Source: Photobacterium gaetbulicola Gung47
Lineage (GTDB): Bacteria; Pseudomonadota; Gammaproteobacteria; Enterobacterales; Vibrionaceae
Direction of reading: 5' to 3'
NCBI GenBank assembly: GCA_000940995.1
Contig: CP005974.1
Location: forward strand, 3,792,885-3,856,884
Length of the DNA: 64,000 nucleotides
Under the pieces are notes generated by a model, which saw nothing but the letters and a program-made list of their open reading frames with translations, searched no databases and was not told the DNA's origin. Made by a program: the position numbers and the translations under genes. Below are positions 25,700 through 34,485 of the stretch, piece by piece (position 1 is the stretch's first letter; every line of letters starts with the position of its first letter).

Positions 25700-28060
25700 A
25701 TGTCATCAACTTCCCGCAGCTTACTGGCAACCATGATCAGCCTGGCACTTTTCGGCCCGACGGTGGCTTACGCAAACCAAGTCGCCCCAGAGACAACCAG
25801 TGGCGACGCTGCGGTCAGTGATGAAACTGACGAACTGGCAATGATTCGTGGTACCTGTATTGCCCCAGAGCAGATGCCGGCCGATCCTAACAACGAGCCA
25901 ATCAAAGTCACCGCCGATCAAGCCGAGGCCCTCAATAACCAGAATGTTACTTACACCGGCGATGTCATCGTCCGCCAGGGTAACCGTACGGTTGTCGCCG
26001 ACACGGCTAAACTGCAGCAACCAGAAAATATTGTCACCGCCGAAGGTAACGTCTACTTCCATGACGGTACCATCGAGGTGTATTCGGACCGTATCCAAAG
26101 TAACCTGGATACCGAAGACTCTCAGATGGACAATGCGGTTTACAACATGACCTGCGAAGCCGGCCGCGGTGAGGCTGAGCGAGTGACCAAAAACGGGATC
26201 TCCTACTACCGCCTGAAAAACGGCACCTACACCACCTGTCCACCGGGCGACAAAAGCTGGCAGTTCTCGGCCACCAGCATCGAGCGGGAGAACGACTCGC
26301 CCTTTGCCGATCTCTACAATGCCCGGTTCGAGGTCGCCGATGTCCCGGTATTCTACATGCCCTACCTTCGGGTTCCTGTCGGCGACGAGCGCCTGACCGG
26401 TTTCCTCTACCCGTCGGTCAGCTACGGCTCACGCGACGGCTTCGAGCTCGAAACCCCGTTCTATTGGAACATCGCGCCCAACTATGACATGACGATCACG
26501 CCGAAGTACATGAGCAACCGGGGTTTGCAGCTCAACTCCAAGTTCCGTTACCTCACCGAATTCGGCACGGGCAGCCTGTCCGGCGAGTACCTCGGCAATG
26601 ACAAAAAGGACTCAGACAAAGATCCGCGTTGGGGCTTCAACTGGTCTCACAACGGCATGTATAACCAGCACTGGTTATTCGAGATTGACTACAGCAAGGT
26701 CAGCGATCCGACATACTTCTCAGATATCGACTCCAGTATCGGCGAGCGAGAAGACAACAACCTGCTGCAAACAGCTGAAGTGTCGTACCGTGACCGCAAC
26801 TGGGATTCCACGCTCCGAGTCCGTGACTTCCAGCCGCTGACCCTCGGCGTTTCTTCAAGCTACCGCCTGATGCCCCAGGTGGAGGCGAACTATTACTACG
26901 AGGACATGCCGTACGGCCTGGACTTCTCCCTGAACAGCCATGTCAGCCGGTTTGAAAATGACAATCCAGACAAGCCGACCGCGGATCGGGTGCATTTCGA
27001 GCCGACGCTGACGCTACCATATGCCACCCCTTGGTGGTCGGTGACCAGCGAAGCCAAGCTGATGTACACCTACTACAACCAGGACTTTGATCCCAATGCC
27101 CAGGAAATCGTGGATAAAGGCCTTGAACTAAAAGACAGTGTCTCGCGGACCGTGCCGAGTATCCGTCTCCACAGCGGCCTGTACCTCGAGCGGGATACCC
27201 TGATCTGGGGCGACAGCTACACCCAGAGCCTTGAGCCGCAAATCCAGTACCTGTACGTCAAGGATGTGGAGCAGAAAGGGATTTACGATGCCTACGACAC
27301 CACACTGATGCAAACCGACTACTACGGGCTATTCCGCGACAAGCGCTATTCCAGTGTCGACCGGATTGCCGCCGCCAACCAGTTTACCATCGGTGCCACG
27401 TCCCGCTACTTTGATAACCAATTCAAAGAGCGCTTCAATATTGCGGTGGGGCAAATCTTCTACCTCAATGATTCCGGCAGAAACCTGGATACTGACAACG
27501 AGACCAGCCCCAACTATTCGGCGACAGCGCTCGAGTCGGACTTTAACTACGATGACTGGCTGTTCTTCCATGGCGGCTTGCAGTACGACGCCAGCAAAAA
27601 AGATCTCCAGTTTGCCAACGGTGCGATTGAATACCGCGAAGGAGGCACCTTTAGCCAGCTGAACTACCGCTATATTTCTAAAGAGTACCTGCTCGATAAC
27701 ATCCTCGACGAGGAACAACTCAATCGCTATACCGAGGACGGTATCTCGCAGCTTGGCTTTTCAACCGGCTTCCCAATCTATGACGGGGTGACACTGCGCG
27801 GTGATTACTACCACGACCTGACCGAGAACCAGATGCTGGAAGGACAGATCAGCCTGAACTTCCGCACGGCCTGCTGGATGATCAGCCTGGGCTATAACGA
27901 ATACCTGAAAACACGCCAGAATGTATCGTCGAGCCCAGCCGAATACGAGCGGAACTTCAGTATTTCGTTCAGCCTGATTGGCCTCGGCTTAGCCCCGATA
28001 GGCACCACCAGTGACAACAACTCGATCAGCTACGGTCGCCCTTTCTACCTCAATAATTAA
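25700..28060 (+). CDS. lptD: LPS-assembly outer-membrane protein LptD
   Basis: LptD, with the lipoprotein LptE, inserts lipopolysaccharide into the outer leaflet of the outer membrane. The 786-residue product has a signal peptide (about residues 1-26), an OstA/LptA-like periplasmic domain (about 65-200) and a C-terminal beta-barrel domain ending in YGRPFYLNN. Cysteines are at 53, 152, 180 and 725. E. coli LptD has a CC pair at 724-725, whereas only one cysteine stands there here. The gene opens the lptD-surA-pdxA-rsmA-apaG-apaH cluster. Confidence 0.95.
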   Translation: MSSTSRSLLATMISLALFGPTVAYANQVAPETTSGDAAVSDETDELAMIRGTCIAPEQMPADPNNEPIKVTADQAEALNNQNVTYTGDVIVRQGNRTVVADTAKLQQPENIVTAEGNVYFHDGTIEVYSDRIQSNLDTEDSQMDNAVYNMTCEAGRGEAERVTKNGISYYRLKNGTYTTCPPGDKSWQFSATSIERENDSPFADLYNARFEVADVPVFYMPYLRVPVGDERLTGFLYPSVSYGSRDGFELETPFYWNIAPNYDMTITPKYMSNRGLQLNSKFRYLTEFGTGSLSGEYLGNDKKDSDKDPRWGFNWSHNGMYNQHWLFEIDYSKVSDPTYFSDIDSSIGEREDNNLLQTAEVSYRDRNWDSTLRVRDFQPLTLGVSSSYRLMPQVEANYYYEDMPYGLDFSLNSHVSRFENDNPDKPTADRVHFEPTLTLPYATPWWSVTSEAKLMYTYYNQDFDPNAQEIVDKGLELKDSVSRTVPSIRLHSGLYLERDTLIWGDSYTQSLEPQIQYLYVKDVEQKGIYDAYDTTLMQTDYYGLFRDKRYSSVDRIAAANQFTIGATSRYFDNQFKERFNIAVGQIFYLNDSGRNLDTDNETSPNYSATALESDFNYDDWLFFHGGLQYDASKKDLQFANGAIEYREGGTFSQLNYRYISKEYLLDNILDEEQLNRYTEDGISQLGFSTGFPIYDGVTLRGDYYHDLTENQMLEGQISLNFRTACWMISLGYNEYLKTRQNVSSSPAEYERNFSISFSLIGLGLAPIGTTSDNNSISYGRPFYLNN

Positions 28061-28065
28061 TAGAT

Positions 28066-28083
28066 GGAAGGGCCTGCCCTTCC
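28066..28083 (+). other. Hairpin between lptD and surA
   Basis: GGAAGG (28066-28071) pairs with CCTTCC (28078-28083). There is no T-run, so it is more likely a processing or stability element than a terminator. Confidence 0.45.
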
Positions 28084-28125
28084 TATCAAGATTTAACGCG
28101 CCCCGGCGCACGATGGAAACAAACT

Positions 28126-29430
28126 ATGAAAAATTGGAAGTCTAGCTTGCTCGGTATCGCCTTACTGGGCCTTTCTGCCGGTACCATTGCCGCACCACAA
28201 GAACTGGATCGTATTGTCACGATCGTCAATGACAGCGTGATCCTGCAAAGCGATGTCGATGCCATGCTCAAAACCGTGCGCATGAATGCTGCCGGCCAGA
28301 ACCAGCCACTGCCACCGGATGATGTGCTGGTTAACCAGATCATGGAAAAGCTGGTGATGGAAACCCTTCAACTGCAGCAGGCCGAACAGTTCGGGATCCG
28401 CATCGATGATAACCGCCTGGATCAGGCTATCAACCAAATGGCCGCCGAACAGCAGATGACGGTGGGCCAGTTGCAGCAAATGCTGGCAGCCAATGGCATC
28501 AGCTTCTCGATTTTCCGCGAACAAATGCGTCGCGACATGACCGCCAGCGAGGCCCGCACGATCCAAGTCCGCCGCCGGATCAACATCCTGCCGCAGGAAG
28601 TCGAAACCTTGGCAGGCCAACTGAGCCAGCATGAGCAGCAGGGCGTGCGCTACAATATCAGCCATATCCAGCTGCGTGTTGAAGAAGGCGCCAGCGCAGT
28701 AGAGCGCGATGCCGTCGCCAATGAAGCCCAGCAGCTTGTCAACCAGCTAAAAGACGGTGCTGACTTCGCCAACTTGGCCTACAGCTACTCTAAAGGCCCG
28801 AAAGCCCTGCAGGGCGGAGAGTGGGGCTGGATGCGCAAAGAGGAGATGCCGACCATTTTTGCCGATCAGATCCAATCTCAGGGTACCGGTGCTATTGTCG
28901 GCCCTTTCCGCAGCGGTGTCGGCTACCATATTCTAAAAATCAACCAGGTTGACGGCCTGGAAACGGTTTCCGTGACCGAGGTGAACGCCCGCCATATTCT
29001 GGTCAAGACGTCGGTGATCCTCAGCGATGAGGGGGCCAAAGAACAGCTGGAACAAGCCCGCCGGGCGATTCTGGCCGGCGAGCGCAGCTTCGCGGATGCT
29101 GCCCAGGCCCTGAGTGCCGATCCGGGATCGGCTGCCAACGGTGGTGAACTGGGCTGGCAGACGCCAGATCTTTATGTTCCTGAGTTTAAAGAAAAAGTGG
29201 AAACACTGCCGGAAGGCATGATCAGCGAACCGTTCAAAACGGTACATGGCTGGCACATTGTCGAGGTCCTTGACCGCCGCGATGTCGACCGCACCGATGC
29301 TGCAGTGAAAAACCGTGCCTACCGCATTCTGTTCAGCCGTAAATTCAACGAAGAAGCCCAGGCTTGGTTGCAGGAACTGCGTGCTGGTGCCTTCATCGAA
29401 CAACCGGAACGTGCCGATGACCAAGGTTAA
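28126..29430 (+). CDS. surA: Periplasmic chaperone and peptidyl-prolyl isomerase SurA
   Basis: SurA escorts outer-membrane proteins such as LptD through the periplasm. The 434-residue product has a signal peptide (MKNWKSSLLGIALLGLSAGT, cut near residue 23), a SurA N-terminal domain (about 25-170) and two PpiC-type isomerase domains, the first near residues 180-275 and the second near 290-390 (VNARHILVK, then GGELGWQTPDLYVPEFKEKV). Length is close to E. coli SurA (428). Its end overlaps pdxA by 14 bases. Confidence 0.96.
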   Translation: MKNWKSSLLGIALLGLSAGTIAAPQELDRIVTIVNDSVILQSDVDAMLKTVRMNAAGQNQPLPPDDVLVNQIMEKLVMETLQLQQAEQFGIRIDDNRLDQAINQMAAEQQMTVGQLQQMLAANGISFSIFREQMRRDMTASEARTIQVRRRINILPQEVETLAGQLSQHEQQGVRYNISHIQLRVEEGASAVERDAVANEAQQLVNQLKDGADFANLAYSYSKGPKALQGGEWGWMRKEEMPTIFADQIQSQGTGAIVGPFRSGVGYHILKINQVDGLETVSVTEVNARHILVKTSVILSDEGAKEQLEQARRAILAGERSFADAAQALSADPGSAANGGELGWQTPDLYVPEFKEKVETLPEGMISEPFKTVHGWHIVEVLDRRDVDRTDAAVKNRAYRILFSRKFNEEAQAWLQELRAGAFIEQPERADDQG

Positions 29431-30409
29431 ACGTATTGCCATCACCCCAGGTGAACCAGCAGGCATTGGCCCTGATTTGGTACTTGCCCTCGCCCAGCAC
29501 AACTGGCCGCACCAACTTGTCATTTGTGCTAACGCCCAGCTTATGGTAGAACGTGCAGCCCAGCTCGGTTTGCCATTGGCTGTCAAAGCCTATGACCCGA
29601 GCCAAGCAGCCGCGCCCCACCGGGCTGGCACTATGGTGGTTGCCGATCTTCCTCTCGCCGCACAGGTGGAGGCAGGCACGCTCAACGAGCAAAATGGCCA
29701 CTATGTGCTCAGTACTCTGGAGCGAGCCGCCCAGGGGTGTATGAGCGGTGAATTTGCAGCTGTCGTCACCGGCCCGGTCCATAAAGGGGTGATCAACCGG
29801 GCGGGAGTATCGTTCAGTGGCCATACCGAGTTTTTTGCCCAGCAATCGAATACTGCCCAGGTAGTCATGATGCTGGCGACCGAAGGGCTTCGGGTGGCTT
29901 TGGCCACAACCCATATCCCTTTGGCTTGTGTATCCAAGGCCGTTACCGAAGAACGGCTGCAGCAGGTGATCCGTATCCTGCATGCTGATCTTGTCAGCAA
30001 GTTCGGCATTGCCGAACCGAAAATTTATGTCTGTGGCTTAAACCCACATGCCGGCGAAGACGGCTGCCTGGGCACCGAGGAGATCGACGTGATCAGCCCG
30101 GCGCTGGAGCAGCTACGCCAGCAGGAAGGCATGGATCTGATTGGCCCACTGCCAGCAGATACCATCTTCCAAGAAAAATATCTGGCCGATGCCGACACGG
30201 TACTGGCCATGTATCACGATCAAGGGCTACCAGTGCTGAAATTCAAAGGCTTTGGTAAATCCGTCAACATTACGTTAGGCCTGCCCTTCATCAGAACTTC
30301 AGTAGATCATGGTACCGCACTGGAACTCGCCGGTACTGGACAGGCGGACACGGGTAGCCTTTGGACAGCGCTATCACACGCCCTCGAATTGGTAGAAAAA
30401 CAAGCATGA
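29417..30409 (+). CDS. pdxA: 4-hydroxythreonine-4-phosphate dehydrogenase
   Basis: PdxA oxidises 4-phosphohydroxy-L-threonine in pyridoxal phosphate synthesis. The start chosen is ATG 29417 (MTKVKRIAITPGEPAGIGPD), 14 bases inside surA, giving 330 residues as in E. coli (329). The family motifs TPGEPAGIGPDL, FSGHTEFFA, MYHDQGLPVLKF and IRTSVDHGTALELAG are present, with the zinc-site histidines spread over them. The stop overlaps rsmA as ATGA, so surA, pdxA and rsmA are tightly coupled. Confidence 0.95.
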   Translation: MTKVKRIAITPGEPAGIGPDLVLALAQHNWPHQLVICANAQLMVERAAQLGLPLAVKAYDPSQAAAPHRAGTMVVADLPLAAQVEAGTLNEQNGHYVLSTLERAAQGCMSGEFAAVVTGPVHKGVINRAGVSFSGHTEFFAQQSNTAQVVMMLATEGLRVALATTHIPLACVSKAVTEERLQQVIRILHADLVSKFGIAEPKIYVCGLNPHAGEDGCLGTEEIDVISPALEQLRQQEGMDLIGPLPADTIFQEKYLADADTVLAMYHDQGLPVLKFKGFGKSVNITLGLPFIRTSVDHGTALELAGTGQADTGSLWTALSHALELVEKQA

Positions 30410-31218
30410 GCAGCGATCAAGTCCACCTAGGTCACCGCGCCCGTAAGCGCTTTGGCCAGAACTTTTTGAACGACCCATACATCATTGATGGCATTGTTTC
30501 CGCCATCAACCCTCGCCCAGGCCAAAACCTGGTCGAAATCGGCCCGGGCCTTGGTGCAATCACTGAACCTGTCGGTAAAATGGTTGACAAGTTCACGGTT
30601 ATCGAGCTTGACCGTGATCTGGCCGAGCGTCTTCGCAATCACCCGGATCTAGCTGACAAGCTAACCATCCACGAAGGTGATGCGATGCGTTTCGACTTTA
30701 CACAGCTTCTTAAGGAAAACAACAAGCTGCGTATTTTCGGTAACCTACCGTACAACATCTCGACCCCGCTGATCTTCCATTTGCTGTCATTCCACGAGCA
30801 CGTCGAAGACATGCACTTCATGCTGCAAAAAGAAGTCGTAAACCGCCTAGCAGCAGGCCCTGGCAGCAAGGCTTACGGTCGTTTGACCGTGATGACCCAG
30901 TACTACTGCCGCGTCATGCCTGTGCTGGAAGTGCCGCCAGAATCATTCAAACCAGCGCCCAAAGTTGACTCGGCCGTTGTCCGCCTGACGCCATATGAAA
31001 CCTTGCCGCATCCATGTACTAACCTTAAATGGTTGGACAGGGTTTGCCGCGAAGGCTTCAACCAGCGTCGCAAGACCATCCGCAACTGCTATAAGTCACT
31101 GATGACTGGCGAACAACTGGAAGCGCTGGGGATCAACCCAAGTATGCGACCAGAAAACCTAACGCTTGAACAGTTTGTCACAATGGCAAACTGGCTGGAT
31201 GCAAACCACGTCAAATAA
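30406..31218 (+). CDS. rsmA: 16S rRNA adenine dimethyltransferase RsmA (KsgA)
   Basis: RsmA dimethylates two adjacent adenines near the 3' end of 16S rRNA (A1518/A1519 in E. coli) late in 30S assembly. The product has 270 residues starting MSSDQVHLGHRARKRFGQNF at ATG 30406, which overlaps the pdxA stop. The SAM-binding motif is VEIGPGLGAITEP (about residues 42-54) and the catalytic NLPYNIS motif lies near 115-121. It is a cytosolic enzyme conserved at this place in the cluster. Confidence 0.96.
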   Translation: MSSDQVHLGHRARKRFGQNFLNDPYIIDGIVSAINPRPGQNLVEIGPGLGAITEPVGKMVDKFTVIELDRDLAERLRNHPDLADKLTIHEGDAMRFDFTQLLKENNKLRIFGNLPYNISTPLIFHLLSFHEHVEDMHFMLQKEVVNRLAAGPGSKAYGRLTVMTQYYCRVMPVLEVPPESFKPAPKVDSAVVRLTPYETLPHPCTNLKWLDRVCREGFNQRRKTIRNCYKSLMTGEQLEALGINPSMRPENLTLEQFVTMANWLDANHVK

Positions 31219-31245
31219 ATGTGCGTTCGCCAATGACATTGATTG

Positions 31246-31279
31246 AGCTGCCGGCACACTTTATCAAGTGCCGGTAGCT
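31246..31279 (+). other. Intercistronic hairpin, rsmA-apaG
   Basis: AGCTGCCGGCAC (31246-31257) pairs with GTGCCGGTAGCT (31268-31279) through 12 positions, one a G-T pair. No T-run follows, so it probably acts as a partial terminator or an mRNA end stabiliser inside the operon. Confidence 0.6.
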
Positions 31280-31301
31280 TGCCAAGAAAGGAAGCATAAC
31301 A

Positions 31302-31685
31302 ATGACAACGAGCGTAACACCAACCATCAAGTGCCGGGTCGTCACGCACTACCTCGAAGATCAATCCGAGCCTGATAACCAGCGCTATGTCTTTTCCTAC
31401 ACCATCACCATTGCCAACTTGGGATCTGGCGAGGCCCAGCTGCTAAGCAGACGTTGGCTGATCACCGATGCCAACGGCAAAAAGCTGGTGATTGAAGGGG
31501 AAGGCGTTGTCGGCGAGCAACCGACCATTCCGGCCAATGACGAATACACCTACACCAGCGGCACTATCATTGAAACACCGCTAGGGGTGATGCAGGGACA
31601 TTACGTCATGGTCAATGGAAACGGTGACGAATTCGTCGCCGAGATCTCACCGTTTCGCCTGTCGGTACCCAATATTCTCCACTAA
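31302..31685 (+). CDS. apaG: ApaG protein (DUF525)
   Basis: The 127-residue product is a single ApaG/DUF525 beta-sandwich domain, with RYVFSYTITIANLGSGEAQL and the LLSRRWLITDANG segment typical of the family. It has been linked to cobalt/magnesium tolerance, but its biochemical role is not settled. It starts behind AAAGGAAG and lies between rsmA and apaH, its usual place. Cytosolic; length matches E. coli (125). Confidence 0.93.
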   Translation: MTTSVTPTIKCRVVTHYLEDQSEPDNQRYVFSYTITIANLGSGEAQLLSRRWLITDANGKKLVIEGEGVVGEQPTIPANDEYTYTSGTIIETPLGVMQGHYVMVNGNGDEFVAEISPFRLSVPNILH

Positions 31686-31694
31686 AGGATCAGT

Positions 31695-32510
31695 ATGTCG
31701 ACCTACCTCGTTGGCGATATTCAGGGCTGCCTCGATGATTTGCGCCAGCTGCTCGATACCGCCGGTTTCAACCCGCACCAAGATCAACTATGGCTAACTG
31801 GGGATCTTGTTGCCCGAGGCCCCCAGTCACTTGAAACACTGCGCTTTGTCAAAAGTCTCGGCCAACAGGCAACCACGGTGCTGGGTAACCACGACCTCCA
31901 CCTGCTGGCCGTTGCCGAGGGCATTGCCAAAAACAAGGCCAAAGACAAACTCCAAGCTATTCTTGATGCGCCGGACCGCGATGAACTTCTGCATTGGCTT
32001 CGCCACCAGCCACTTTTGGCCGAGCACCCGGCGCTTTCCTTTGTCATGACCCATGCAGGGATCCCGCCGCAATGGAACCTGAAACAAGCAAGAAAGCGGG
32101 CCAAGGAGGTCGAGCGTGTACTGCAAGGTGATAATTACCGTTGGCTATTAAAGAACATGTACGGCAATGGACCCGATACATGGTCGGCAGATCTGAAAGG
32201 GATCGCGCGCTACCGCTATACCATCAATGCTTTCACCCGGATGCGTTTCTGCTATCCGGATGGCCGGCTCGACATGGCATGCAAACTGTCTCCACAAGAA
32301 ACCGCCAGCGACCAACTGGTGCCTTGGTTCGCCCTTGCACGCCCTGAGATGGGCAAGAAGATGATTTTCGGCCACTGGGCAGCACTGATGGGCTACGAGG
32401 ATGATAAGGTAATAGGGCTCGATACAGGCTGCGTATGGGGTAACAGCATGACACTACTTCGCTGGGAGGACGGGGCCCGCTTCGAGCACGCCTGTCCGGT
32501 ACACGCCTGA
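31695..32510 (+). CDS. apaH: Diadenosine tetraphosphatase (symmetrical)
   Basis: ApaH splits Ap4A into two ADP and also acts on Np4-capped RNA. The 271-residue product has the calcineurin-type metallophosphatase motifs GDIQGC (about residues 7-12), GDLVARGP (about 36-43) and GNHDLH (about 64-69), and later MTHAGIPP and FGHWAAL. It starts 9 bases after apaG and is the last gene of the lptD cluster, followed by a terminator. Confidence 0.95.
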   Translation: MSTYLVGDIQGCLDDLRQLLDTAGFNPHQDQLWLTGDLVARGPQSLETLRFVKSLGQQATTVLGNHDLHLLAVAEGIAKNKAKDKLQAILDAPDRDELLHWLRHQPLLAEHPALSFVMTHAGIPPQWNLKQARKRAKEVERVLQGDNYRWLLKNMYGNGPDTWSADLKGIARYRYTINAFTRMRFCYPDGRLDMACKLSPQETASDQLVPWFALARPEMGKKMIFGHWAALMGYEDDKVIGLDTGCVWGNSMTLLRWEDGARFEHACPVHA

Positions 32511-32535
32511 TCAGTTTTGTCCCCCCAAGAACAGA

Positions 32536-32566
32536 AGAGGCTTGCCGTCGGGCAAGCCTCTTTTTG
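32536..32566 (+). terminator. Rho-independent terminator of the lptD-apaH cluster
   Basis: AGAGGCTTGCC (32536-32546) pairs with GGCAAGCCTCT (32551-32561) and is followed by TTTTT. The next gene, folA, runs towards it on the other strand. Confidence 0.88.
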
Positions 32567-32588
32567 TTAAGGGCCGCAGCATAACCTG

Positions 32589-33068
32589 TCAGCGCTCTAA
32601 AATCACAAACCGCATATCATGGGCATTTTTCTCATCGGCCGCGTAGGACTCGCTATGTACTTCCTGCCAATGATCCCCCCAGTCAGGAAACTGAGTATCG
32701 CCCTTAACCTCCAAATCAATGAAAGTCAGGTACAGACGGTCGGCCTCTGCCAGGCAAGCGGCATAAATGCTGCCCCCACCGATAACCATCAACTCATCGA
32801 CATGACCGGCAGCCTGCTTGGCCGCTTCAATATCAGCGACAACCGTGACCCCTTCGGCTTGGTAGTCTGCATTACGGCTGATCACAATATTATGGCGGCC
32901 CGGTAGCGGACGACCGATGGATTCGAAGGTTTTGCGCCCCATCACCACCGGCTTACCCATAGTAACTTTCCTGAACCAGGCAAAATCGGCGGGTAGGTGC
33001 CATGGCATGGCGTTGTCTTTACCGATGATCCGCGCCTTGGCCATCGCGGCAACCATACTGATCTTCAT
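32589..33068 (-). CDS. folA: Dihydrofolate reductase
   Basis: FolA reduces dihydrofolate with NADPH. The 159-residue product starts MKISMVAAMAKARIIGKDNA at ATG 33068 behind GGAGAG; a longer in-frame reading to 33209 lacks a ribosome-binding site and is rejected. The motifs NAMPWHLPADFAWFRKVTMG and VVMGRKTFESIGRPLPGR cover substrate and cofactor binding, with Asp27-equivalent in LPADF. It follows yjjB by 29 bases on the same strand, so it is probably transcribed with yjjPB. Confidence 0.96.
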   Translation of the reverse strand: MKISMVAAMAKARIIGKDNAMPWHLPADFAWFRKVTMGKPVVMGRKTFESIGRPLPGRHNIVISRNADYQAEGVTVVADIEAAKQAAGHVDELMVIGGGSIYAACLAEADRLYLTFIDLEVKGDTQFPDWGDHWQEVHSESYAADEKNAHDMRFVILER

Positions 33069-33097
33069 AATCTCTCCTCTGTTTCTGTTGGCAAGAG

Positions 33098-33571
33098 TTA
33101 TACCACAGGACGGCGGCGATAAAACAGCAAGCCGGGCATAGCAAGACCAATAGCGAGCGAAGCAACGATAAATACCGCCTTGAGCATGTTTTCCACCAAC
33201 AAACCCCATAGCTCGGGGGTAAAGCCGCGATGGTTGATCTCAACCAGTGCGATCATCGCTTTGAAAGCAAACACACCGGGTACCATGGGGATCATAGCGG
33301 CAACGGTAAACACCTTGGGGTGAGCAAGAAAACGGTGGGACCAATGTACCCCAATCATCCCAACCAGGGTTGCTGCACACAGGGTCGCCCACTCAATCGA
33401 CAGGCCCCAATGCATCAGGGCAAAGCGGCAGCCGTGGCCAAGCGCCCCGCCGATAGCACAGTACTTCAATGCCTTCGGCGGCACGTTAAACACCAGGGCA
33501 AAACCAACCGCCGGGATCAAGGCAAAGAACATGTCATTGAGAAGTGCCAGCAAAAAGTCGATAGTGATCAT
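33098..33571 (-). CDS. yjjB: YjjB, C-terminal part of a split ThrE-type exporter
   Basis: The 157-residue product (start ATG 33571) is a four- to five-helix membrane protein of the YjjB/DUF3815 family. Together with YjjP it corresponds to the ThrE threonine/serine exporter that is a single protein in other bacteria. In E. coli the YjjPB pair has been associated with succinate export. The start overlaps the yjjP stop as ATGA; an alternative in-frame ATG lies 15 bases earlier. The length at this start equals E. coli YjjB. Substrate here is not known. Confidence 0.9.
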   Translation of the reverse strand: MITIDFLLALLNDMFFALIPAVGFALVFNVPPKALKYCAIGGALGHGCRFALMHWGLSIEWATLCAATLVGMIGVHWSHRFLAHPKVFTVAAMIPMVPGVFAFKAMIALVEINHRGFTPELWGLLVENMLKAVFIVASLAIGLAMPGLLFYRRRPVV

Positions 33572-34359
33572 GACAGCCACCCCCATACCCCGAGCACATT
33601 CATGGCAGCAACGATCCCCATACTGGTCGACAGCGTCAACAAACTGGCCATGGTCCAGCGTGCTATCCCCATGTTGGCGTACCCTTTGACCATGTCAGAT
33701 ATGGCATTAATCAGCGGGAAGCCCGGCACCAACATCAATACCGAAGAAGCCATCGCCAGAAACGGGGCCTCGCCGATTTGATACACTTGCCCGAATCCGG
33801 ATATCAAGGTGGTCACAAAAGCGGTAACACCGAAATTGAGCAGAGGATTGAAATGGCAATGGGCGATTTCCTGACGGACGAACATCCCCACCGCCGATGC
33901 CACAAAGGTCAGCGCAAACACCGGCCAGTCACCGCCGGCCAAGCGACTGAAAGAAGCACACGACAGGCCGATCATCACGATCACCAGGTAGCGGTTGTAG
34001 CGCATCGGCTGGATCTGCTCGAGTCGCTGGTGGACGCCGTCGACATCCAGGACGCCCCGCTCGGCCATGATGCACACCCGCTGGATCTCGGTCACCACCT
34101 GCATGTTGATCCCGCGATCCTGGCACCGCCTCGTCGTAGTAATACAGCGACCGTCGCTCAGGGTGGTCAACACCATTGAGCTGGCGGACAGGGACACTTC
34201 CACACTGTCCACCCCCAGCGCCAAGCCTAACCGCCTAGCGACGTCCATGACTAAGGTGCTTTCAGCACCGTGCTGCAATAATCTTTGTCCCGCCAATACT
34301 GCCAGGCGGGAAATCTCCCGCTGTACCGGTTCAGTCAATCCGCCGCTTGACTCCGCCAT
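33568..34359 (-). CDS. yjjP: YjjP, N-terminal part of a split ThrE-type exporter
   Basis: The 263-residue product belongs to the YjjP/DUF1212 family: a soluble N-terminal domain (about residues 1-115) and then five hydrophobic helices (RYLVIVMIGLSCASFS onward). It is coupled to yjjB by a 4-base overlap, and the two should form one transporter in the inner membrane. It starts after the terminator of obgE, so it probably has its own promoter in the AT-rich 34380-34430 stretch. Exported compound unknown. Confidence 0.9.
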   Translation of the reverse strand: MAESSGGLTEPVQREISRLAVLAGQRLLQHGAESTLVMDVARRLGLALGVDSVEVSLSASSMVLTTLSDGRCITTTRRCQDRGINMQVVTEIQRVCIMAERGVLDVDGVHQRLEQIQPMRYNRYLVIVMIGLSCASFSRLAGGDWPVFALTFVASAVGMFVRQEIAHCHFNPLLNFGVTAFVTTLISGFGQVYQIGEAPFLAMASSVLMLVPGFPLINAISDMVKGYANMGIARWTMASLLTLSTSMGIVAAMNVLGVWGWLS

Positions 34360-34437
34360 TTCTGTCCCCTACCTCTAATTTGTGATCCGAATGATGAATT
34401 ATCATACAAATTTACAATTATCAGCTTGATTAGGCAC

Positions 34438-34465
34438 AAAAAAACCGCCCTTGCAGGCGGTTTTT
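34438..34465 (-). terminator. Rho-independent terminator of obgE
   Basis: AAAAACCGCC (34440-34449) pairs with GGCGGTTTTT (34456-34465). Read on the minus strand it ends in a T-run, 20-odd bases after the obgE stop. Confidence 0.87.
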
Positions 34466-34485
34466 CATCACTGAGGTACTACCAA

